Of a DNA stretch of 64,000 nt, positions 24,501 through 36,500 are shown in pieces; position 1 is the stretch's first letter, and every line of letters begins with the position of its first letter. Made by a program: the position numbers and the translations under genes. The notes under the pieces were generated by a model. That model was not told the origin of the DNA. It did no database searches and saw nothing but the letters and a program-made list of their open reading frames with translations. The stretch comes from Nematostella vectensis (lineage: Eukaryota > Cnidaria > Anthozoa > Actiniaria > Edwardsiidae): assembly GCF_932526225.1 (NCBI RefSeq), contig NC_064043.1:12274085-12338084 (forward strand), given 5' to 3'.

Positions 24501-27500
24501 GAGCATTTTATAGACGTATATTTGACTATTTTTCGTATTGTCATCTTTTTATGACACAGTTATCATACATACATGGTCTGGTCTGACATTTGGTCGCTAC
24601 AGAGAAGATTTAAAAATATTGTGTAGCATACTTCACCTGTTAAATTCCAGCACATTGAGGATCTCGTAGACTTCTTCTTTCCCCATCTGAGGATAAATCA
24701 GGTGATCAACGAATCAGTTACATAATGGCTATGGCTACCATGGTTACCTAAATGCTCTGTGTGTGGAATAAGTATGCCTTTTGTGGTTATTGGCGTAAGC
24801 AAGCTCTGCCTGATTGTAAACAAAACTTGCGTCACATTTCAGGAAGTTTACTCATGAAACCACATAGCCGATCAACATTCTAGACCAATTGTTGACTCAT
24901 CGTAAACCATTTTAATTACTGCAAACATCAAATAATTGGTTGGCAGTAATGCCATATGGAAATAAAGTGTTTATCACTTACAAATGAACAAAACATACCG
25001 CGTTGATGATGACCGAGGTAGGTGTCCGCACATTAAAGGAGAATCCTAATTTCTTAGCACCCTTGACCAAGGCACCCTCATCTATCACACCAACAACAAC
25101 ATAGAGTCACCCTCAAATGGAAATCACTCACGTGGATTGAGAAGAATAAGATGTGGAAAATTTTTCAACAGGCAAGCAACATCATAAGGAGAGAAAATAA
25201 GTTGCAAAAAATGTTAAAATCAAGCATTGACTAAGAACAAGGATTTAAACTAAAGCTTATCTTCACATTACATTTTATAACCCATAAAAACTTTCGCTAA
25301 CCAATGGCCCTCAAAGGCGCTTTGCTTTCAGGGGGTGAAACATACCTGGCGATGCAGCCTGGTAAATTATCTTGTCTGGATTCTGTGTGTCTCGCTCTGG
25401 CACCACCGTGTGGCAGACAGACAGAAGGGTCAGGAACTCTCGAATGACAGATGCTGTAGGCTGTAAGAGGAACATTCCCATTGTATTTATAAACACATGT
25501 TAAAACCTAAGAGCTATTTGTCAATATTTGGCAAAATAAAATCTTTAACCTTTTTATAAGGTGTCAACTTACATGATGCTCTCTTAGATTGTCAAGCAAT
25601 GCTGGGTCTGAGAATGACTGTCCTTCTCCACTATAAAGCAACAATAAGCCATGATTCAAGCATAACATCAGTATCAAGTATAATCGCTTTTTTGTCTATT
25701 GACAAAAACAAACATCTAGTACAAATTATTTTTGACAGAAATACAGCACAAAGCACTTACTCAATAAACGGACCAGGAGTTATTCTTTAAATGGTCATTA
25801 TTTTGAAGAACAAAAAAGGGCCTGACTGACAATCTTTAAACATAGCTTACCTGTAGGAAATGCCTCCAATTGTGACCTTCCTGAACTCCATGACATTTCT
25901 GGTTAATGTGCCTGTCTTGTCCGAAAATATGTACTTAACCTACAGCAAATAAAAGCATGAGAAAAAATCACATAAAGTAGCAAATGGAAATCAAAGGACA
26001 AGGCATCTTTTCCCTACTATCTCTTCTCTTCCCTTCCCCCAAATCGTTTTGGTCCTTTCCCCACACTTTGATTCCTGGGTTCCTAAGATTGAACACTGAC
26101 CTGTCCTAGCTCTTCATTAAGGTTTGATGTGCGGGCCATAGCTGGCGTATCACTGGGTGCATAGTACATATCAATGTCCTGGAAAAGATAGGGGTTTCAT
26201 AAAATATTTGAGGAAAGCAACTGCAATGAGCTCAAACATTAAAATGATCCTTACCAAATTGATGAAAATGGCTTGAATGAACTTGACCACCTAGAGAGAA
26301 AAGAGTAATGTAAATCACATAATACTAAGGCTTGGCCTATTAATTTAAAGTATCAAACCTCTTACCAGGGGAGGATCTAGGGTTGGCCAAGTGTCCCCCC
26401 CGACCCTTATTTAAGATATTTGGCTTGAAAAAAGAACAAGAAATAATATAGGAAATCCACGGGAAAACAATGAATCTGGCCCCCCCTTTCTTGAAACCTT
26501 GCTTCGCCCCCCCCTTTTTGGAACCCCTGGATCAGCCCCTACTTTCCAACACACCCCTATAACGCCCATTGTTGCACCTACCTCTAGCGTGACTGTTAAA
26601 CTGATTGGAATCAGGTTGTTGTAGAGGATAATGAATGTCAGGAATGTTAGGCCATAGTTCTGTGGGGGGAGCTCTGTAGAAAAATTGACAAATAATCAGT
26701 TCCTGCTAGCACCATTTTCAAGTGTTAAAGTCTAACTTGAGAAACAATGTTGTTTTGTAAAATACAACTTGTTAGGACATAGTTCTGTGGGGGAAGCTCT
26801 GTAGACAAATTGACAAATAATCAGTTCCTGCTAGCACCATTTTCAAGTGTTAAAGTCTTACTTGAGTAACAATGTTGTTTTGTAAAATACAACTTTCTGT
26901 GCATAAATTAACGCTCAAAGAATAACTACCTATTAGAGCTAATTTTTTTTGCAATAAGAAATTTATTTCACAGTAATTAAAAAGATAATTTGCTAATGAA
27001 AATAATGTCTCGTTTGTATGGTCTAATAGCCTACAATGGTCGTTAATAACAAACCTTCATATCCAAGGTACCAATGGGCATGTTCATGTTCACCTATTGA
27101 TAACAGAAGAGCCATAAGTCTGTTATGTTGCATATATTACAAAATATATTTGACTGCAGCACAAGAGTTTAAGTTCTCAGCAACTCCAATTCAAGAATTG
27201 CAACCAAAACCTTTTAACCTCTAAAACACATGCCAGAGGTGGATCTAGGTGTGTGCACAACAGACATGGCCCCCTCTATTTCCAGATAATTGTCTTAAAA
27301 ACAACAAGAAATATATAAAGGAAATCCAGGGAAAAACAATTAAAATATAGCCCTCTTTTTCTTGAAATGCTACATAGCTTAGCCCAGCCCCCCTCCCCCT
27401 TTGAAACTCCTGGGTCTGCCCTTGTATGGCATGAAAAAAAAAAGACAATCTTTGAGCTCTGGGAATGGTCAATATTAGTCCCTATAAGGGCCATACCTGC

Positions 27501-30500
27501 CCAGACGTAGAAGCCAATAGTGCTACAGAGAGCAAGAGCCATCAAAAGCCCAAACAGGAACAGAATCTGGATGTTGGTGGTGTGATCAACATTTGAGCGC
27601 TTGATAGGAGCAGCTGTGGAATTCTGTACAAAAATGATGTGCAGTTGTTACCCAGAACGTTCAGTTTGAATTCTTTATTGTCGCGTCAATACTTGCAAAT
27701 TATGGAGATTCCCACCTGCATCAGCTTGGAATCATGCCCGGTATACGCAACAAGACCTGCCAGAGAACAGTTCAGTTAGTACATGGCAACACAAAATACT
27801 CACTTAAACATATGAAAAAAAATCTGCAAACAAGATCTACAGAGAAAGATTAATTATTTGGTTGTCTGAAAATGTAAACTAAAGAAAAACATTTCTTCGC
27901 AAATCTGGAAGACCAACCAATAATGCTTCTCTATATGTAACAACCCCGTTAATAACAGGGCTTCTGGAATTACGCGCTTGTGAGGAAGCGCGTAATTTGG
28001 CTTTTTCCGCGTAATCAGCGTAATCCACAAATTTCCGCGTTATCTCGCGTAATTTGGCTAAATTTTGAAAGACAAAACATTTAATTGCACAGTGTTCTTT
28101 TAGGGTTCTTACCTCTATTTCTCATAAAAAAGAGATATTCTTCGTAAGAGTACGATATTTCGAACTGATTTTCAAAAACAAATAAAATGACTAGGCATTC
28201 TTTGCTAAACTGCGAAGGCCTAGGACTAATAATAAAATACCTTTTTTAATTGGCTAGTGGCTAATAGCCAATGAAAACTTGCCTAAGATATTTTCACACA
28301 TAAAAATAACCTTTTCAAGTTATTTCGTGCTTTCCTTCGGTACAAAATGTAGTTTGGGCGGAACAGTTGATATCCCATGTAATTTAGCGCGTAATTCAGT
28401 AAAAAATCCCGCAAAATTTTGATTTTTAAAGAAAAATGTATTGCAAAATCCTGCGTAATTTAGTGTGTAATGATTGATTTTGCGCATAATTTTGCGCTTA
28501 ATTTAGCAAAGAATCGACTGCATAATTTTGAGGTTATTTTTCGTGTAATTCCAGAAGCCCTTAAATAATGAGGGAATGATCTTTTGCTTTGTTCTATTGC
28601 TCATAAATGATCTTAAATGATCTTGACTTTTGAAGAACAATCAGAATCAGAGATTGTTCTTTATAAAAATCTGATATCATTCTGAATATCGTAAAAGCAT
28701 TCTGCATAATCCTTGGAATGATATATTCTCGTGTATGTTTTCACATGTCACAATTTCTTTTTTGTCCCCTTTGTTAAAGTAAAAACATTCATTATTATTA
28801 CCATTATCATTATTATTATTTATGATGAACTCTGCTTCTCATCTGACTATCATTTTTAAAATAGACTTAAGTTATTAAAAAAAAAGATCACTAACCTCCA
28901 GGAAAATAAAATGTTATCACACTTATCCAAACTCAGCAAAACTTCAAGGTCTAGTTAACCTGTGACATAATTAGTGAAAAAAACAGCTCACTCACCAAAG
29001 ACCCACTGTGTATTTCTGAGCTGAGCGCCTCTTAAGAGAACTTGGTCAGCACTGAGAGGGACAGGCCTGTAATTGCAATAATGCAATATCAGGTTACAAG
29101 CTACAGTGTATCATCAGCAATGGGATGGCAGTTCTACAGCAACAACCCAAAAGAATGCACCCCATCTGATGATACAATTAGCCACTTTCCTACAAACTAT
29201 AACACAAAATCTTTAAGTTTTAACTTTATCAAGGACAAGAAAATTTGAGGTCTATGGTACACCGCGCTGTTATTGTTTCTCTAATGCTGAGATAGGCTTT
29301 TTTGGCTTATTCTTTAACTAAAAACTAATTTAACCTAAACAACTGTAGTTTAACATGGAGAATAAATAAAAAAAGCATTCCTTGGTCGTGTTGTTGTTGA
29401 GTTGGTAATCCTTATTAAGGACCTTAAGATTTCCATTATTTAAGGGATGACAATAGGCACACATGTATAGGTTTGAATGGTTTTGCTACTTACTTTTTCC
29501 CAGTCAAAGCAATGTTGCCAACAAAGTCATACAGCCTGTTGTTGGGTCCTTCACACTCGACACGCCCCTGTAAATAACAATGGCCACTAATTTTAGAAAT
29601 GCAGTCTATAAAAAGGGAAAGGGAATTGAACATCTAACTGCACACCTGCATGCATCGAACATCCAACAGTGATGTCATCTTAGCAGTTTGGGGCAAAGCC
29701 TGAAATCAAATGCAAACAGTTTTGGATGTTTGGGCCCACAGAATTTGGACAACTTGGACAATACACAATGTTTTATCTTATAATCTACTCCCTTTCCTTA
29801 CATGCTTTACCATTTTAAATTTGATTTCTTTGGAGAAAAGCCTTTGCACAATTGACAATGTGACTCATGGTGTCACCCAATAGGACCTAAGTATCCCTAC
29901 CTGTCGTATTTTGAGGTTTGTTTCTCCATCAAGATTACTGGTCTCTACATAACACATGCCCATGGGTTCACTGTAAGGAATTGCATGGACTTATTATGAA
30001 TGGAATACAAATCATTCCACAAGAAATCAATATGTGTCCTGACTACATGCAACAACAACAGAAAAAAGTAAGCTCACCTTGATGATAGAAGAATTAAATC
30101 TGCAGGAAAGAAGTGCCCATTTACTACTTTGACTATGTCTCCAACTTGAACCTGTCAAAAAAATCAATATAAATAAATAACAGCCATGAAAGAATCAGGA
30201 TAAAGCATGAGGATGAATTAAAACAGGATCCAAATAGCTAGAAGAAAAAAGAAACCATGTATGTTAATGCACAATACTGACAACATGTTATATTTAACAA
30301 TAAATATGTGTGGCTTACCTCAATCCATAGCAGTGACTGCAAAGTGTTATCTCGCAATACTGCAATACAAGGACATGTGATATGAGCCACAATAAAATAA
30401 AACCTTTAATATCCACTTACAATACACACAATAAAATCAGCCACCTGGCTTTCAAAAAGGTAAAAAAACATATCCTTGATAACGACGTATGCAAATACTA

Positions 30501-33500
30501 TTCATAAAATCCTCTTCTTCCCCCTCAAACCTTGCTCTGTGCTATTCCAGATTCTATTAGATTTGGTTGCCTGTCTTCAGAATCATTCATTGCACACTCC
30601 TACTTAGGGTCTGAAGGCATTAACACTCATGCATTTTTTACACACCTTTGACTCTGCGATTGTTAACTAAGCCATCGGCAGCATGACGTTTCTAAGCAAC
30701 AGACAAAACTTTATTCAGAATGGTTTAACAAATCAAGTGCAAGCGCAGTGCTGGAGGTGCTTACATAGTCCTCAATGATTTCCTTGATGGCGGAACAAGA
30801 AAGGACCAAGAGTAAAGGCACGGCAGTGGTGTAACGTCCTGTGGGGGACACTCCATCTATTTGCTAAACAAAAACAACAACAAAAATACCAGTCAAAGAT
30901 AAGAAGTGCGGCATATGAAAATGTTCCTTCAAAGTTTGTTAAATAATTGAAAAGGTTTTGCAATTCAATGTGACATTTATTATCTCAAGGAGGGTACACA
31001 GGGGACGTGCAGGGTGCGTGCGGCCAAAAAGTTGGTAATTTTTAGTAAGGAATCTAGAAATACTATGATTTTTCCATTATGATACCTATGACTGTGCACT
31101 CCTCCTGGGTACGCGCCTGATCTCTATGCTAGGGACCTGTTTTTATTCAGCCACCGAACACAATGTTAACCACAGAAAAAAGGCTGGATGGCTATGAAAT
31201 GCCTACCTGTAGAAGTGCTATAAATAAGAAGAAGACATTGGAATATCTACTAAACTGCTCCAACAGGAACTTGGGAAGAAAGGTCAGAAAATTGTACTTG
31301 GCAGTGCTGTTGAAAAAAAAAACAGTAAAAATTAATGAAGAATTATTTCTATCAGCAATCATAAGAATTTATGGAGCTATTATCACTAGGCCAGGGCTTC
31401 TGGAATTACGCGAAAAAAAACTCAAAATTATACGGAAAATGAATCATTACGCGGTAAATTACGCGGGATTTTGCAATACATTGTTCTTTAAAAATCAAAA
31501 TTTTGCGGGATTCTTTACTGAATTACGCGCTAAATTACACGTAATATCAATTGTTACGCCCAAACTACATTTTGTACCGAAGGAAAGCACGAAATAACTT
31601 GAAAAGGTTAATTTTTTGCATGAAAATATCTTAGGCAAGTTTTTATTGGCTCCTAGCCACCAGCCAATTAAAAAAGGTATTTCATTATTAGTCCTAGGCT
31701 GTCACGGTTTAGCAAAGAACGCCTGTAGTCATTTTATTTGCTTTCGAAATTCATTTCGAAATATCGCACTCTTACAAAGAATCTCTCTCTTTTTTACGAG
31801 AAATAGAGGTAAGAACCCTAAAGGAACACATCAGCTGTGAAATTAAATGTTTTGTCTTTCAAAATTTAGCCAAATTATGTGGGATTACGCGGAAATTTGT
31901 GGATTACGCGGAAAAAGCCAAATTACGCGCTTCCGCACAAGCGCGTAATTCCAGAAGCCCTGCTAGGAAGCCTATAGTACATTATCCCCCCCCCCAAAAA
32001 AAAAATAATAATAACAATATAACAGGAAAATGCTTAATGCTGTCGGAGAGAACTTTCTTAGCAGGTTGTAAAAAAATGTAATTTTGTTAATTAAGCAAAT
32101 TAAGTTTTTAGAGAAAGACAGGGGAAAACAATGACATTCAAGGTCAATTGAAAGAAAACTAGAAATAATAATAGCGTGGGAAAATTTTAAAATCATACAA
32201 ATTCTTGCTAATACATATTGAGTGAATGTATCTGTGTGTAATATACCATATATCTTATTAGGATGGTGTTGAATAACATGGCCATCCTAATATGGAAAAC
32301 ATTTATGCTTACCTAATCTTGTTATTGCAATATTGCCTAACTTGGGGCTTGTTGATGATAATAACTCGTTCGGCATCCAGCTCGTCGCCACCATCGTCAA
32401 GAGAACCATAGTTATCTGTGAAAAGCAATAGGAAGACATGCTGCAAGAGTTGAAATCAAATAAGATCTTTGAAGATAGAAAAGAAAAGTGTAGAAAACAT
32501 TTTGATGGCATTATTCATTTTTTTTTTACAAACTCGTACCAAATAATGCATAATATTTAAAGAGAACGGGGATGTGATACAGGCCCGTACCCAGGATTTT
32601 TCTTGGAGGGGTGCAAAATCCGGAAAAGTGGACCTTAATTTTCCGAGAGGGAGGGGGGTGTGGAGGGGGTGAGCCATAGACTTGTAGACAAAATCTTTTA
32701 ATTATTTAAAAATATATTTATACTTTTTAATATTTAAATATGAATAAGACATAATTGATATTTTTTCTAATCATGGATGTAAAACTTTAATGTTAATACG
32801 TTTTTTTATTAAAATTTACTTCAAAATGTCCATAAAAACCTTTTATCACAAGCCCTGCTGATGTGAGCTGGAATTAAGTTTCCTTAGATACTTTTAGACG
32901 AATGCCAGATTGCTGTACATTTTGGCTAGAGTATATAAAAACATGACAAACACATCTATCATACCCTAATGCAAAATGAAGACAAATTTTTGACATGGTG
33001 TGTACTTTGATAACTGCACAGGAGAGCATGAAAATGAACATCTGCATGCTAACAAAATGGCCTGCTAAAATTAATTCAAAAGAGTATATACTTTAATGCA
33101 GAAACAAATACTGTATCCCGAAGATCAAAGGCTCAAATAATTGACTTTATTGATCAGATTAAAGCAATTGTTGAAAATGTATACACTAAAGAAATTTATC
33201 AGAATTGTGAATCTTCAATTACATTTTTTACATGTTGTGAATTGCCATGGTTTTCTAAGTGAAGCTGAATTTACTAAAAAAGGGAGGGAGAACAAAAAAA
33301 ATGTCTAAAATATGTTAACCAATGCCAGCAAAAGCATATGCATAGAAAACTAAAACGTAAACTTCAAATAGAAAACTGTAAAATAGATAAACTTAATATC
33401 AGGGTGGACTTTTTTGGCAGAGATTTATATCTTAAGGTAATCTCAAAAAAGGCAATTTTATGTTACTATACCTACCATAAGTAAACCGTAACACCCCTAG

Positions 33501-36500
33501 CATTGTCTTAAACGTCTAAGCAGTACACCAGTTTATCCATGTAGCAGATCGTTATTATTCATGTGCACAAAATTACTGAATAACAAATGCAACTTTAAAA
33601 CACATTGCAATATCAAAGAAAACTGGAAATCTCAGATGGTTGTCTGAAAGTTAGACAAAGAACAGGCTATACTTGATACCCTGTTAATATACAGATGTCA
33701 GCTAGACTGGTAGGATTTTGTCAAACAGGAAAATAGGCAGCCTCATTTGAATAAAACAACAGTTTTCTCAAGTCAGTATGAATATATTATAAATACATTT
33801 TGTCCATGAATATTTTGAGGCAGGTGCAGTTAGGGTTACAAATTTTAGGTACACGTCGTAACATTGGTCAAAACTGTATCATCTGCAGTGGAGCCATCAA
33901 GTGTAACTTCATATTGCAGGTAAGAAAGGAGTGTAGAAGTGATAAAAATTTAAGTTCTCATTCAAATCTCAAACATAAACTGCACCCTGCACCATTTTTT
34001 GTGTTCATTTGCTATTCAGTGTGAGGTTGTGATCTCTGGAAGTCTTGGTTACCATGTAGGCAAACACTTCAAAATTTAGCTGCTGAATCCTGGATCCTTT
34101 TTGAACAAGAGGTACTGTATTGTATGTAGCAAATCATTTGTAATAGAAAATGTGTGGATGTTGGCAAATTGTACAGCTACAAAAAAAAATCTAAAAAAAA
34201 ATCCTACTTATTCTTACTTATAACTTCCAGTACATAATTCTTATGATTGTTTTATAAGAAAAAGATAGGAACACAAGAGATTCAATTGATCATAGATTCC
34301 TACAAACAACTAGTAAGGTAATAAGGATATAATTTTCAGCAGAATAAATAGCATATGCCTCAACGCTGACTGTTGCCATGGCAAAACACTGTTGATACAT
34401 AAAAACATGTTTAATTTATTGTTCACAAAACAGTCAACTCTTTCTTGTAAGCAGACACTCTTTGGAAACGAAATACCAGCTCAGATAACAGCAAAAAAAT
34501 TGTTAGAGTGATGTGTTCTATAATGCAAAATCAAATTGTATTCATGATGACAACCAATTGATCACTTGACATGTGTAATTCTGTTTAACTTATATATGAA
34601 ATTTAAGAACATCCATAAAAACATTTCAGCCTTAAAAATGCTTAAAAAATATAATAAAAAAGCCCAGCCTCACTTGAAAATAAGACAGTTAAAAAATAAA
34701 TAAACAAAAATTCAGTACAACTGTGATTTCAAGAATTTTGCAATACTAACAAAATATGCAACAAAATAAAAGCGATTCAGAAAATTAAGAGTGATACAAA
34801 AATTTGGCAATTCAGCTTTCCAGAAACCTTGTCATTTTGATTGGCCTCTTGTGATTATAAAAAAAATCCACAAATTCTATTTATTTTCATGGTCTCATGA
34901 TCATGACTACTGAAAATTATAGTAAAATAATTTAATCTTTGGGTTAGCCTGGACTTACTAAGAAAATGTTACATTATTTATTTGTATTGTAAAATACTCA
35001 ATTTGAAGGTGCATGCAGCAGCTCGCTACATAAAATTAAACAATTTTGAAATAATGAATAAATTATATATAACTGAAAACAAAATAATATATGAAAAAGT
35101 GTGTCTTACCTAAACTTTAGAGCTTGACACTATATAACATGCATAGGCCTGGGATAATGATTCCAAGCCCTTTTCATTTGACAAGTACTACAATTACCAT
35201 CATGATCATCACTATATTATATACATTAGTTACACCATTATGATTGTCATCATAACATCATTTATGGAAAAATCATTGTGGCATGAAAAGCCCTCAAAGC
35301 TATTATCTGAAAATTAATGATGATTTTAATGTGTTGTTTGTTTTTCACCATTTTTTCTTTACCCTCAAACACTACAATTGGCATAATCTATCACATCTAT
35401 TTAAGGGTTAAATAAGGCTGTATTATACAATATTATAGTAGATAGAGAAAAGGATTAAAAAAGACTTTGTGATTACCATATTTTGGTTAAACCTACTTCT
35501 ATAAAGAATGACATTCAAAATTAGGATGCATCTTTCAGTACATGGAACAAAAGTTCACGTTTTTTTAATAATCCTGATGTTTCAGATACATCTAATACAC
35601 ATAATAAAAGTGTCTAATCACATAATTATCATCATTATTGCTGTCTTTTTAAAACCAATGACAGTATTGCCATCATTATTATGTATGTCATTATAAATAT
35701 AGATGTAAAAGCAGAAGCTCTCAACCCTATGATCTCAAAGATAACAATCAACATGTGGTGATAAGCCCATGTTTTTCTGCCCTTTAATCTTTAACTGGAA
35801 CATTAGAATGAGATCATACTATCTATTAAGGCATTAAATAAAGATAAGTATTAGCTGATATTGATAATTCAATGATACAGTTCTAGACAGAAAAAAAGCC
35901 TTCATCATCTTTAATCAGTGATTCAGATAATTTAATGATGGTCAAAACAATATTAAATTTCAAACCTTGTATAAATAATATGCAATGCATTGGCAACATT
36001 GTTTATACCACTTTGAAAGCCATTATAGCCAACAAAAATAACTCAATAAATATGTTATATTCTTATATATTTTCCAGTGTTTGAGAATTAAGATTGATTG
36101 GCTAGCCGCTGGGAGGAAAAATGGGGATACTGATGGCAGTAAGGGGAAAAAATCCGTAATAATTGATGCTCTACTCGCACTTTGCATTTGTCAAAAAAAA
36201 ATCATCATCATCATCATCGATGTGTAGTATCAGCTGATATTAAAGTCCACTCATTCGGTGTATTCAGCGGTGAATTGAATAATTCCTTCCTGAAATCCGT
36301 CAGTAAACGCAAGGTATATTGATTACAAAATCAAAACTAAATACCGCAACAAGTATTTCTAAACGAAAAAAAAACACATACACACACGAGCATACACAGA
36401 TAACAATTTATCTAAGAATTGAGACAAATATATATGCATAAAGACTTGTTTCCTATATTTCTCTTTTGCTGGGGACTTGCTTCCGGACGAAGGATTTCAA

